Shown one piece after another: positions 50,923-59,580 of a stretch of 64,000 nucleotides of DNA. The stretch is from assembly GCF_036345175.1 (NCBI RefSeq), contig NZ_CP107780.1:620001-684000 (forward strand), given 5' to 3'. The DNA is from Streptomyces sp. NBC_00576. GTDB lineage: Bacteria; Actinomycetota; Actinomycetes; Streptomycetales; Streptomycetaceae. Both the position numbers and the translations under genes were made by a program. Every line of letters begins with the position of its first letter. Position 1 is the first letter of the stretch. Under the pieces are notes generated by a model that had not been told where the DNA came from, searched no databases, and saw only the letters and a program-made list of their open reading frames with translations.

Positions 50923-52689
50923 ATGACGCGCGATCGGCACACGGTTCTCGCCCCCACGACTCCCCCCGCCGCGGGGAGTCCGCCCGGCTCCGAGACTCCG
51001 GAGGAAGTGCTCCCCGGTGCCGCTCCCGCCGCGCCGGCGACCCCGTCCGGACGTGCGCAACTGTTCGCCCGTCTGAGACACCATCGGCGCCTGCTGGTCC
51101 CGCTCGCCGTGGCCGTCCTGCTCCTCCAGCTGGCCGTGGTGATGATCACGACGGCGGTGGAGCAGACGCCCACCATCGACGAGCCGGTGTACGTCGGCAC
51201 GGCGGCCGTCTACCTCCACGAGCACAGCCTGCGTCTCAACCCGGAGCACCCGCCGCTGGGCAAGCTGATCATCGCCGTCGGGGTCGCCGTGGCCGGCCCG
51301 CACTTCGACCGTGGCTATGCCGGCGACCAGAGCCACGTGGGCCGCCATCTGCTCTACGAGTCCGGCAACGACCCCTGGCGTCTGATGCTGTGGGCGCGTC
51401 TGCCGGTGATCGTTCTGACGCTGCTCTTCGGGCTGGTGGTGTTCACCTTCGGCCGTGAACTCGCCGGTGCGGTGGGCGGGTTGGGGGCGCTGGCCCTGTA
51501 CTCGTTCTCGCCGGACGTCGTCGCGCACGGCTCGCTGGCCACGCTCGACGTACCGGCGGCCGGGTTCGTGCTGACATCGGTGTGGCTAATGTGGCGGGCG
51601 CGGCGGCAGCCTCGGCTGTATCTTCCGCTCGCCGGTGCGGCCCTCGGGGCGGCCGTGGCCACGAAGATGAACACCCTCGCCGCCGTCCCCGTGCTGCTCC
51701 TGCTGGCCGGCCTCTCGGTGTGGCGTGCCCGGCGCACGGCGGTTCCGGGAGCGCGCCTGAAGCTGCTCGCGCGGGCCGTCGCGGGCGCGGTCCTGGTGGC
51801 GTTGGTCGCGGTGGCCGTCGTCTGGGCGTCGTATCTCGTCGTCGATCCTCGGCTGCGCTGGACGCCGTCCGCCGGCGAGGTACCGGCCGTGCACGGACTG
51901 CGGGCGCAACTGACGAGCCTGCTGCCCTTCCCGGACGCCTACCGCGACGGGATGCGGATGCAGTTCGGCCTGGAGAACGCGCACTGGGAGGGCTTCCTCT
52001 TCGGGCGGCACTACGAGGGTTCCCTCTGGTACTACCTGCCGGCCGCGCTCCTGGTGAAGACGCCGCTCGGCATGCTGGTGCTGTGGGCGGCAGGCACGGC
52101 CGTGTTTTTGACGGCTCGTCAACTTAGGCCCGCCGCTCCCTACTTGCTGCTTCCGACGGTCGTGCTGCTGGCCTCGGCCATGGACGGGCAGCGGGACTTC
52201 GGGGTGCGGTACGCCATCTTCGTGCCGATGTTCGGGGCAGTGGCGGCGGTCGGTGTGCTCGAGCTGCGGCGGCGGTGGGTACCGGTCGCCGCGGCGGGGC
52301 TGTTGGCGTTCGTGGCGGTCAGTTCGCTGCGGACGTTCCCGTTCTATCTGCCGTACGCCAACGAGGCGTTCGGCGGACCGACGAAGACGCACGAGCGGCT
52401 GCACGACTCCAACGTCGACTGGGGGCAGGACCTGGGGCGGCTCGCGGACCGGCTGCGGGACCGGTACGCGGGTCAGCGGGTCTGGCTGGTCTACAAGGGC
52501 AGCGGCGTTCCGTCGTACTACGGGATCCACGCGTCCGATCCGCGCCGCCAGCCCGAAGGGAAGGTGCATGGGCTGCTGGTGGTGTCGGACTCGTCGGTCG
52601 CCAAGGCTCAGGGGCGGCTGGCGCGGCTGATCCACAGCAGCCACGAGGTCGACGAGGTCGGCCACTCGATCACGATCTTCCGCCGGTGA
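50923..52689 (+). CDS. GT-C glycosyltransferase (GT39/GT83-like membrane protein)
   Basis: 588 residues. A Pro/Ala-rich cytosolic N-terminus of about 55 residues, then nine to eleven helices. The first outside loop has TIDEPVYVG (Asp86-Glu87), the catalytic acid position of GT-C enzymes that use polyprenyl-phosphate sugars, followed by NPEHPPLGKLI. The final 130 residues (NEAFGGPTKTHERLHDSNVDWGQDLGRLADRLRD) are a soluble domain typical of dolichyl-phosphate-mannose-type transferases. It probably glycosylates a wall polymer or exported protein. Confidence 0.87.
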   Translation: MTRDRHTVLAPTTPPAAGSPPGSETPEEVLPGAAPAAPATPSGRAQLFARLRHHRRLLVPLAVAVLLLQLAVVMITTAVEQTPTIDEPVYVGTAAVYLHEHSLRLNPEHPPLGKLIIAVGVAVAGPHFDRGYAGDQSHVGRHLLYESGNDPWRLMLWARLPVIVLTLLFGLVVFTFGRELAGAVGGLGALALYSFSPDVVAHGSLATLDVPAAGFVLTSVWLMWRARRQPRLYLPLAGAALGAAVATKMNTLAAVPVLLLLAGLSVWRARRTAVPGARLKLLARAVAGAVLVALVAVAVVWASYLVVDPRLRWTPSAGEVPAVHGLRAQLTSLLPFPDAYRDGMRMQFGLENAHWEGFLFGRHYEGSLWYYLPAALLVKTPLGMLVLWAAGTAVFLTARQLRPAAPYLLLPTVVLLASAMDGQRDFGVRYAIFVPMFGAVAAVGVLELRRRWVPVAAAGLLAFVAVSSLRTFPFYLPYANEAFGGPTKTHERLHDSNVDWGQDLGRLADRLRDRYAGQRVWLVYKGSGVPSYYGIHASDPRRQPEGKVHGLLVVSDSSVAKAQGRLARLIHSSHEVDEVGHSITIFRR

Positions 52690-52736
52690 ACGGTGAGCTA
52701 TGTTGGCTCGCTGTGGGAGACGAACGAGGCACATCG

Positions 52737-53660
52737 GTGCCATCGCCGCAGCAGGCTCGCGCCCAGGCGTCCGCGATCACCTCGGGGAAGACGGCCCCGG
52801 AGGTGGAAGCGGCGCCGACCTCCCGGCTGCGGGAGTTGTTCGACGGGCCCCGGCTCTCCCCCGGACAGCGGCGCATCGCGCAGTATCTGATCGAACACAT
52901 CACCGAGGCCGCGTTCCTGTCGATCACGGACCTCGCGGACCGGGTGGGTGTGAGCCAGCCGTCCGTGACCCGGTTCGCGGCGGCCGTCGGCTTCAGCGGC
53001 TACCCGGCACTGCGCGAGAGACTCCAGGCCATCGCGCTCAGCACCCTCGCGAGCGCGCCGGGCACGACGGAGGAGAACCGGAGCAACGAACTCCAGGCGG
53101 CGGTGGACGCCGAGATCGCGAACCTGGAGAACCTGCGGCGGGACTTCGCCGACCCCGACCGGGTGATCGAGGTCGGCCGGAGCCTGTCGCGCTCGACTCC
53201 GCTGACCGTGCTCGGCCTGCGTATCTCCGGATCGCTGGCCGAGTACTTCGCCTACGCCGCCCGCCGCATCCACCCGGACGTCCGACTGGTGACCCGGGGC
53301 GGCAGCACCGCCTACGACGCGCTCCTCCAGTCGCGGGAGGCCGGGGGCACCTGGGTGCTGGCGTTCTCGATGCCCCGGCACGCGCAGGAGACGCTCACCG
53401 CGGTGCAGGTCGCCAGGCGGGCCGGCTTGCAGGTGGCCCTGATCACCGACCTGGCCCTCGGCCCGCTGGCCGACGAGGCCGACATCGCCTTCGCCACCGG
53501 CACGGGCTCCCGGCTGGTGTTCGATTCGTACGCCGGGCCCGCGGTGCTGTCTGCCGCGCTGCTCCAGGCCATGACGGACGCCGATCCGGAGCGGACGCAG
53601 GGGCGACTGGAGGAGTACGAGCAGAGCGCCGACCTGCACCAGTTCTTCCTTCGGGACTGA
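52737..53660 (+). CDS. RpiR/MurR-family regulator
   Basis: 307 residues. N-terminal HTH_6 domain (about 45-105: LSPGQRRIAQYLIEHITEAAFLSITDLADRVGVSQPSVTRFAAAVGFSGYPALRERL). The SIS sugar-phosphate domain is at about 150-285 (PLTVLGLRISGSLAEYFAYAARRIHPDVRLV). Such proteins sense phosphosugars such as N-acetylmuramate-6-phosphate. GTG 52737 has GAGG eight bases upstream; GTG 52713 is an alternative. No obvious target gene adjoins it; the sugar locus at 39-48.7 kb is one candidate. Confidence 0.9.
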   Translation: MPSPQQARAQASAITSGKTAPEVEAAPTSRLRELFDGPRLSPGQRRIAQYLIEHITEAAFLSITDLADRVGVSQPSVTRFAAAVGFSGYPALRERLQAIALSTLASAPGTTEENRSNELQAAVDAEIANLENLRRDFADPDRVIEVGRSLSRSTPLTVLGLRISGSLAEYFAYAARRIHPDVRLVTRGGSTAYDALLQSREAGGTWVLAFSMPRHAQETLTAVQVARRAGLQVALITDLALGPLADEADIAFATGTGSRLVFDSYAGPAVLSAALLQAMTDADPERTQGRLEEYEQSADLHQFFLRD

Positions 53661-53733
53661 GTCGGCGTCCGTGCCCTCGTCGGTGTCCTCGTCCGAGCGC
53701 AGGGGTGTTATGGGCGTTCATCCCGATTTGTGC

Positions 53734-53747
53734 ATGAATTTTTTCAT
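53734..53747. promoter_or_regulatory. AT-rich palindrome, possible RpiR-type operator
   Basis: ATGAATTTTTTCAT has five-base inverted arms (ATGAA, TTCAT). It sits in the most AT-rich patch of the window, about 53725-53790, which also holds GCATATATAAATACTGC. The motif resembles RpiR-family sites and lies 74 bases after the rpiR-type stop and about 240 bases before the next gene, for which the patch may be the promoter. Confidence 0.4.
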
Positions 53748-53908
53748 ACTTCTTGCAAAGCAGACGGCATATATAAATACTGCTCACGGATCGCGTCCCG
53801 GTGGGACTCCGGGGCACGATCCACGCCCTGTACACCCGCTGCCGCCGTCTCCTACCCGCGTCGGCGCCGCGGGTGTCCGGACGGGTGCCGCCTGCGCGAA
53901 CACCCGTT

Positions 53909-53940
53909 GCGGCCCCGGCCATCCCCTAGGCCGGGGCCGC
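53909..53940. terminator. Strong GC stem-loop before the 53990 gene
   Basis: GCGGCCCCGGCC and GGCCGGGGCCGC are perfect 12-base arms around an eight-base loop. It lies 248 bases after the RpiR stop and 50 bases before the next start, so it may end the upstream transcript or act in the next gene's leader. The 329-base gap 53661-53989 holds only this and the AT-rich patch. Confidence 0.55.
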
Positions 53941-53989
53941 TGAATCCGTCGCACCACCCTGTCGACGCCGCACTCCCGGAGCGATGATC

Positions 53990-54373
53990 ATGCCCATGAC
54001 GTCCACGATGACCACGCGGACCAGCCCGGACTGGCCCTGTCAGGTCAAGATCCCCGGCAGCTACGACTGGGAGCGCTCGGCGGTCAAGTGGCTGCGCGAG
54101 CTGGTGCCGACGCGCTACGCGGGCTACCCCACGCTGATCCGCCACCCCGTCCTGCTCGCCCGGCACGCGCACATCCAGGTCCAGCACGAGATCCGGGTCG
54201 CCCGCACCGCCCTCCAGACGGCCCGCGCCGACCTGCCCGGTCTCGGTCTGAGCGAGTCGGTCATCGAGCACACGATCAAGATGTACGCCGCCGAGGTGCT
54301 CCAGCTCCAGCACATCGCCCGCAGCATCCGCGCGGTCACCCAGGCCCTGGTCGACACCCACGCCGCCCGCTGA
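53990..54373 (+). CDS. Conserved small helical protein, unknown
   Basis: 127 residues, no signal peptide. After PDWPCQVKIPGSYDWERSAVKWLRELVPTRYAGYP the chain is two long helices (about 55-85 and 92-125: HAHIQVQHEIRVARTALQTARADL; VIEHTIKMYAAEVLQLQHIARSIRAVTQALVD), like a small helical hairpin or coiled coil. I recognise no family. ATG 53990 is favoured because GGAG is eight bases upstream; ATG 53984 is too close. Confidence 0.7.
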   Translation: MPMTSTMTTRTSPDWPCQVKIPGSYDWERSAVKWLRELVPTRYAGYPTLIRHPVLLARHAHIQVQHEIRVARTALQTARADLPGLGLSESVIEHTIKMYAAEVLQLQHIARSIRAVTQALVDTHAAR

Positions 54374-54410
54374 GCCCACCGCCCGGTCAGGTCGCCCCTC
54401 GCAAGGACGT

Positions 54411-55118
54411 TCAGGAGCCCGTACGGGACTCCAGGTCCTTGCGCGTGTCATCGCCGTAGACGCCGCTCTCGTCGCCGCGGATGCCGTACCAGAGCTGGAA
54501 GCGGGCCACGGCCTCGGTGAGGGTGGTGTCGTAACTGCCGGTCCTGGCGCCGTGGTCGTAGACGTTCGGGATGCGCAGCAGCCGCTCCTGGAGCTCGGTC
54601 ACCTCAGGGCCACTGTCCCCCTCCCGGAGGGTGCCGGGGCCGTCCGGGTCGACCGAAGCCGGTGTCGACGGGGTGGGGGCCGCGACAGGGGCCTCGGTGG
54701 GTGCGGCCGAGGGTGTCGGCCGGACCTCCTCGCCCTCGGCACTGCCCGGGAGCAGCAGGGCCGAGCCGAAGCCGACCAGGGCCGCCGCGCCGACGGCGAC
54801 CACGACGGCGACGCGGCGCAGGTTCGGGCCGAACCCGAAGCCGCTGCCGGTGCGTTCCGTCCGTTCGGCACGTCGGCGGCGGGACACGGGCGGCAACTCC
54901 TGCGTCGCGTCCTCGGCGCCAGGCGCCGGCCGGGGCCAGGGCCGGGGCACAGGCGGCGGCAGGGGCACGGACTCGTACCTCTCCGGCATTTCTGCCATCG
55001 CCTCCTTGTGCTCCCGCATGAGCTGCGCCAATGCATCGGTGCGGCGACGGCGCACCACGCGCGTCGGCTCCAGGGGTCGGCGGCCTTCCGGCCGACCCGG
55101 AGCGGGCGGTGTCGACAC
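54411..55118 (-). CDS. Membrane protein with extracellular peptidoglycan-binding domain
   Basis: 235 residues. The basic, Pro-rich cytosolic N-terminus (about 100 residues, RRRRTDALAQLMREHKEAM) is followed by one membrane helix (about 103-123) and a Pro/Thr/Ala linker. A PG_binding_1 domain occupies about 165-232 (LREGDSGPEVTELQERLLRIPNVYDHG; DTTLTEAVARFQLWYGI). It anchors to the cell wall from the membrane; no catalytic domain is attached. GTG 55118 has AAGGGGAG upstream. Confidence 0.88.
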   Translation of the reverse strand: MSTPPAPGRPEGRRPLEPTRVVRRRRTDALAQLMREHKEAMAEMPERYESVPLPPPVPRPWPRPAPGAEDATQELPPVSRRRRAERTERTGSGFGFGPNLRRVAVVVAVGAAALVGFGSALLLPGSAEGEEVRPTPSAAPTEAPVAAPTPSTPASVDPDGPGTLREGDSGPEVTELQERLLRIPNVYDHGARTGSYDTTLTEAVARFQLWYGIRGDESGVYGDDTRKDLESRTGS

Positions 55119-55242
55119 TCTGCTCCCCTTCCCTGCGTCCCTGAGTTCTCAGTTCCTGAGTTCCTGCGTACGAACTGCACACGGAGCGCGTACGGCGACG
55201 CGGCGGCTCCGTGGAGTGATACGCGGTCAGGGGCCGCTGGGT

Positions 55243-56322
55243 TCAGTGCGACGGGCGCAGCTTGCGGGGAGTACGGCGTCCGTCGGCGGCCCCACCGCCG
55301 CCGCGCTCGACGAAGTGGCCCAGGTGGTCCGGGGTCGGCCGCAGCAGACCGTCGCGGACTGCGAGGGCGGTGGCCTCGGCGCGGGAGGCGGCGCCGGTCT
55401 TGCGGAGCAGATGCTCGATATGGCTGTGCACGGTTCGCGGGGACAGGAACAGCGCCTGGGCGATGGCCTGGTTGGTCTGCCCGGTGGCCGCGCGGGTGAG
55501 CACTTCCAGTTCGCGCGGACTGAGCCCGTACGGCAGTTCGGTCGGCGTCTCGTGGACCAGTACCGCCGCAGCCGGGCCGGTCAGCCCCGGCGCCGTCGTG
55601 TGCCGGTGCAAGGAGATGCGGTACCAGGTGCCGTCGAGCGGCCACAGCAGCCGCAGCCGTCGGCCACCCGTCTCGGCGAAGGCGCGCAGCAGCGGACGGA
55701 ACTCCTCGTCCGCCACCACCCGGGCACGCTCCCGTCCCGGCAGGCCGACGCTCCCGCCCTCCGCGACGAGGCTCGCCGCACCCTCGGGCGGTAGTCCGTG
55801 CAGGTCGCCGGTGTGGGCCGTCGGGTCGGCGAGCGCTCCGAGCGCGGGGATGACGGAGGCGAGGAGGCGGCGGGCCTCGGTGTCGTAGGCGTCCGGGTCG
55901 CGGGTGGAGAGGTTGATCAGGCCGACGAGGCGTCCGTCGTGCCGGAGCGCTCCGGTCATGGCGTCGCGCAGGCCGGCCGGGCGGACCCGCTCGGCGTAGA
56001 ACCAGCCGTGCCGGAAACGCTGGCCGGGGTCGTCGGCGTCCTCGGAGATGGAAGGCGGCACGTCCTGCCGGACGACGTTGCGATACCAGGGGGTGTCGAC
56101 GAACTCGGCGGCCAGTGCCTGCGAGGTCTCGGCGGTGTAGCCGATGCCGGCGACCTGGACGTGTTCGCCGGTCAGCGGGTCGATGGACAGCAGGGTCGCC
56201 AGGTCGAGAGGCAGGGCCCGGCCGAGTTCCTCCAGGGCCTGGGAGCACGCCGACACGGTGTCGCGCTCGCGCGTGAGCATGCCGATGCGGGTGGCCGCCG
56301 CGATCTGGTGGTGGCTGAGCAT
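55243..56322 (-). CDS. LuxR-family regulator with GAF-like sensor domain
   Basis: 359 residues. The N-terminal 200 residues resemble a GAF-type sensor (LDLATLLSIDPLTGEHVQVAGIGYT; GLRDAMTGALRHDGRLVGLINLSTRDPDAYD). The C-terminal LuxR helix-turn-helix is at about 280-340 (LSPRELEVLTRAATGQTNQAIAQALFLSPRTVHSHIEHLLRKTGAASRAEA). ATG 56322 is chosen because GGAGG lies five bases upstream; longer in-frame starts lack a ribosome site. It diverges from the ABC importer at 56665 and may control it. GGCCT and AGGCC at 56370-56387 form a small inverted repeat in its promoter. Confidence 0.88.
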   Translation of the reverse strand: MLSHHQIAAATRIGMLTRERDTVSACSQALEELGRALPLDLATLLSIDPLTGEHVQVAGIGYTAETSQALAAEFVDTPWYRNVVRQDVPPSISEDADDPGQRFRHGWFYAERVRPAGLRDAMTGALRHDGRLVGLINLSTRDPDAYDTEARRLLASVIPALGALADPTAHTGDLHGLPPEGAASLVAEGGSVGLPGRERARVVADEEFRPLLRAFAETGGRRLRLLWPLDGTWYRISLHRHTTAPGLTGPAAAVLVHETPTELPYGLSPRELEVLTRAATGQTNQAIAQALFLSPRTVHSHIEHLLRKTGAASRAEATALAVRDGLLRPTPDHLGHFVERGGGGAADGRRTPRKLRPSH

Positions 56323-56562
56323 GCGCGCCTCCGGGAGCCGGCCGGGAGTCATCCAGAGCCAGTTCGTTTGGCCTCTAACGATAGGCCTGCGACCCGTGCC
56401 GGGCAAGACGTTCACCCCGACGTGACGGGATCGGTCCCGGCCCTGCCACCGGGGTTGGGAGCGGTCGGGAGGCGGTCGGTATTTGTACGGATGGTGCGGC
56501 GGGGCCAGGGGGTCTTTTCTGTTCGGCACGGGCCGGTCCTCCTGACCGGCAGCGTCACAAGC

Positions 56563-56625
56563 CCCTTGCCCTACCCCTCAGTTCCCTTGTCGTATCCCTC
56601 AGTTCCCTTGCCGTACCCCTTGCAG
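56563..56625. repeat. Three 21-bp tandem units before the importer
   Basis: Units CCCTTGCCCTACCCCTCAGTT, CCCTTGTCGTATCCCTCAGTT and CCCTTGCCGTACCCCTTGCAG run head to tail, ending 39 bases before the binding-protein start. They fill much of the promoter or leader. The 342-base gap 56323-56664 otherwise holds only the small inverted repeat near 56370. Confidence 0.75.
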
Positions 56626-56664
56626 CCCGCCCCCGACGGGCACATCCCCTGGGAGAGCACCGCC

Positions 56665-57699
56665 ATGATCACATCCCCGTTCGCCGACTCCACGGCCTCG
56701 CGCAGACAGTTCCTCGCCTGGTCCGGTGCGGCCCTCGCCCTCGCCGCCGCCGGCTGTTCGGCGCCCGGCAGCGACACGGCGGCGTCGGGGCAGAAAGCCG
56801 CCGCCGACAAGGACTCCGGTGAGCCCCTGACGAAGATCGGCCTGGACTATCCGTTCACCCAACTCCCGCTCTACGCCACGCTGGTGAAGCTCTCCACCGC
56901 CGCCGCCAAGAAGCACGGGGTCTCCCTGCTGACAACCAGCGACGGCAGCAGCGCCGACGCCCAGGCGACCAACCTCAACACCTGGGTCGCCCGCAAGACA
57001 CCCGCGATCGTGTCGTTCCCGATGGTGTTCGAGGCCGCCGAGCCGCTCGCCAGGGCCGCGCTGGACGCGGGCCTGATCTGGGTGACGTACGGCGGCACAC
57101 TGGAGCACCAGAGCGCCGACATCCGGTTCAGCTTCCGGGAGGGCGGCACCCTGCTCGGCGAGGCGGCGGCCAAGTGGGCGCTCGAGAACCTGGGCGGCAA
57201 GGGCAAGATCGCCTTCCTCACCGACAGCACGATCGAACTGGGTCGCGAACGCACCAAGGGCATGGTCGACGCCTTCACCAGACTGGCACCGGGCGTCGAC
57301 GTGGTCGCCCAGGAGCAGGCCATCGACCCGGACACGGGCCTGACCAGGACCAAGGCCATCCTCGCCAAGCATCCCGACCTCAACCTGGTCCTCGGGGTCA
57401 CGGACGCGGCGGCATACGGCGGGTACAAGGCGCTGGAGCAGACGGGGCGGGCGAAGGACGACGCGAAGACGTTCGTCGGCGGGCAGGACGGCGCGGCACC
57501 CTCGCTGCTCGCGATCAAGGCGGGCACGTTCTACCGTGCCTCGGCCGCCCTCGCGCCGCAGGACATCGCGAACGCCATCGTGGACGTGCCGCTCGCGGTC
57601 GCCGCGGGCAGGGCGAACCCCGGCGTGGAGGTACCGATCGCGCTCGTCGGCCCCCGGGACACCGCGAAGATCGACGCACTGCTCGCCCAGAACGGCTAG
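56665..57699 (+). CDS. Ribose-type ABC transporter binding lipoprotein (Tat-exported)
   Basis: 344 residues. SRRQFLAWSGAALALAAAGC combines a twin-arginine motif (13-14) with a lipobox Cys at 31, so it is exported folded and then lipidated. The mature part is a type-1 periplasmic-binding fold (KIGLDYPFTQLPLYATLVKLSTAAAKKHGVSLLTTSDGSSADAQATNLNTWV; LNLVLGVTDAAAYGGYKALEQTG). The ligand is unknown; neighbours suggest a compound later opened by an amidohydrolase. GGGAGAG precedes ATG 56665. Confidence 0.92.
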   Translation: MITSPFADSTASRRQFLAWSGAALALAAAGCSAPGSDTAASGQKAAADKDSGEPLTKIGLDYPFTQLPLYATLVKLSTAAAKKHGVSLLTTSDGSSADAQATNLNTWVARKTPAIVSFPMVFEAAEPLARAALDAGLIWVTYGGTLEHQSADIRFSFREGGTLLGEAAAKWALENLGGKGKIAFLTDSTIELGRERTKGMVDAFTRLAPGVDVVAQEQAIDPDTGLTRTKAILAKHPDLNLVLGVTDAAAYGGYKALEQTGRAKDDAKTFVGGQDGAAPSLLAIKAGTFYRASAALAPQDIANAIVDVPLAVAAGRANPGVEVPIALVGPRDTAKIDALLAQNG

Positions 57700-57708
57700 G
57701 GGACCGTC

Positions 57709-59580
57709 ATGACGGAGGTGAGCCTTCGGATCCGCGGACTGACCAAGTCCTTCGGCGGCGTCCGAGCCCTGGACGGCGTGGACCTGACCGTGCCGATGGG
57801 ACAGGTCCACGCCTTGCTCGGGCACAACGGCGCCGGCAAGTCCACGCTCATCAAGTGCCTGGGCGGGGCGTACCCGCCGGACTCGGGCACGATCGAGGTC
57901 GGCGAGCGGGCGTACGAGCGGCTGAGCCCGCGCGAGTCGATCACGGCGGGCGTGGCGATCATCTTCCAGACGCTGAGCGTGGTCGACGCACTCACCGTCT
58001 CCGAGAACATCTTCCTCGGCCAGGAGTGGACCCGATACGGCCGGATCGACCGCCGCGCCCAGGAAGAGGTCGCCGCCGGACTCCTGGAACGGGTGGCGGC
58101 GACCTGCTCACCACGCGACCGGGTCGGCGAACTCCCTATGGGACAGCGCCAGTTGGTTGAGATCGCCAAGGCGCTCAGCCGCAGCGCCTCGGTCCTGGTC
58201 CTCGACGAGCCGACCGCCGCCCTCTCCACCGCCGAGAGCGACGCCCTGGCCGAGCGGGTCGAGGACCTCCGCGCCCAGGGACTCGCCATCGTCTACGTCA
58301 CCCACCTGCTGGCGGAGGTCGAACGACTCGCGGACGCGGTCACCGTGCTGCGGGACGGCCGGGTCGCCCACCACGCGGTGGGCGCCGGACAGAGCCGACG
58401 GGAGCTGGTCGCCGCGATCGCGGGCCGACCGGTCGAGGACGACTCCCGGGACCGGCTCGCCGGTGCCGGTCCCGGCGGGGACCGAGGGGCTGGCGGGGAC
58501 CGAGGAGCTGGCGGGGACCGAGGAGCTGGCGGTGAGCCGAGCGGCAAAGGGTTCCCCGGCCGCGGGCTCGCCGACTCGGGACCGCGGCCCGGCCGGGTCC
58601 CCGATGCCGAGGTTCCTGATCGCGCGGGCCCCGACGCCGAGGTTCCTGATCGCGTGGGTCCCGGGGACATGCTCCCGCCCAGCGGGGGCCGGGTCCCCAC
58701 CGACACCACACCCCGCGCCACGACCTCCCCCGCCGCTCCAGTGGCGCGGGGTGTGGGCTCATCCGACGGCGGCCTGGTCCTGGAGGGCCTGTGCGGCCCC
58801 GGCTTCGGACCCGTCACCCTCACCGTGGGCAGTGGTGAACGCGTCGGGCTGTACGGGCTGATCGGTTCCGGTCGTACGCGCATCCTGGAGACCCTCTACG
58901 GCAGGCGCCGCGCTTCCGGCGGGACCGTGCGGGTCGGTGACCGTACCGTCAGGGCCGCCCGGCCCGGCGACGCGCTGGCCGCCGGGATCGCCCTCGTACC
59001 GGCGGACCGGCGCAGGCAGGGGCTGTTCCCGACGCTGAGCGCCCGGGACAACGCGCTGCTTCCCGCGGTGCGCCCGCTGTCCCGGTACGGGGTACGCGCA
59101 CTCGGCGCCGAGCGGCGGGTGTTCGACGCGCTGGCCGGTGCGGTGGGCCTGCGTCCGGCACAACCCCGGCTGCCGGCGGCCTCGTTCTCCGGCGGCAACC
59201 AGCAGAAGCTGGTCCTCGGCCGGTGGATCAACGACACCAGGGACATCCGCGCGCTGCTCCTCGACGAGCCCACCCAGGGCGTCGACGTGGGCGCCCGGCG
59301 GGAGATCTACCGGGTCGTGCGCTCCCTCGCCGACGACCGGGGCACGGCCGTGCTGTTCGCGTCCAGCGACCCGGAGGAGATCGTCGAGCTCGCCGACCGG
59401 TGCCTCGTCGTCGCCGGGGGCCGTGTCGTCGGCGAGCTGTCCGGAGCCGAACTCACGGAGGAGGCCCTGTTGTCGGCCGTGCACAACGCCTCCCAGACCT
59501 CCGAGCCCTCCGAGCCCTCCGAGCCCTCCGCCGCCGAACCCGCACACCAGCAGTCCGTCACCGCCGAAGGAGCAGTATGA
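57709..59580 (+). CDS. Double-ABC sugar-type ATPase with long repetitive linker
   Basis: 623 residues, RbsA/MglA-like but longer than the usual 500. First ABC domain: Walker A GHNGAGKST at 38-46, Walker B VLVLDEPTA near 165. Second domain from about 350: its P-loop is degenerate (GLIGSGRT), but signature SGGNQQKLVLGRW and LLLDEPTQGVDVGARREIY are intact, as in this family. Between them lie about 100 residues of Gly/Asp/Arg/Pro repeats absent from normal homologues. It starts nine bases after the binding protein and overlaps the permease by four. Confidence 0.93.
   Translation: MTEVSLRIRGLTKSFGGVRALDGVDLTVPMGQVHALLGHNGAGKSTLIKCLGGAYPPDSGTIEVGERAYERLSPRESITAGVAIIFQTLSVVDALTVSENIFLGQEWTRYGRIDRRAQEEVAAGLLERVAATCSPRDRVGELPMGQRQLVEIAKALSRSASVLVLDEPTAALSTAESDALAERVEDLRAQGLAIVYVTHLLAEVERLADAVTVLRDGRVAHHAVGAGQSRRELVAAIAGRPVEDDSRDRLAGAGPGGDRGAGGDRGAGGDRGAGGEPSGKGFPGRGLADSGPRPGRVPDAEVPDRAGPDAEVPDRVGPGDMLPPSGGRVPTDTTPRATTSPAAPVARGVGSSDGGLVLEGLCGPGFGPVTLTVGSGERVGLYGLIGSGRTRILETLYGRRRASGGTVRVGDRTVRAARPGDALAAGIALVPADRRRQGLFPTLSARDNALLPAVRPLSRYGVRALGAERRVFDALAGAVGLRPAQPRLPAASFSGGNQQKLVLGRWINDTRDIRALLLDEPTQGVDVGARREIYRVVRSLADDRGTAVLFASSDPEEIVELADRCLVVAGGRVVGELSGAELTEEALLSAVHNASQTSEPSEPSEPSAAEPAHQQSVTAEGAV
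58477..58530 (+). repeat. Three 18-bp tandem units coding GDRGAG in the ABC linker
   Basis: GGGGACCGAGGGGCTGGC, then two copies of GGGGACCGAGGAGCTGGC, give three GDRGAG units in frame. Unit length is a multiple of three, so growth or loss keeps the ATPase frame. Confidence 0.85.
58599..58658 (+). repeat. Two 30-bp tandem units coding PDAEVPDRAG in the ABC linker
   Basis: Two head-to-tail copies begin CCCCGATGCCGAGGTTCCTG and CCCCGACGCCGAGGTTCCTG and differ at a few bases, giving PDAEVPDRAG and PDAEVPDRVG. Also in frame, within the linker between the two ATPase domains. Confidence 0.8.
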
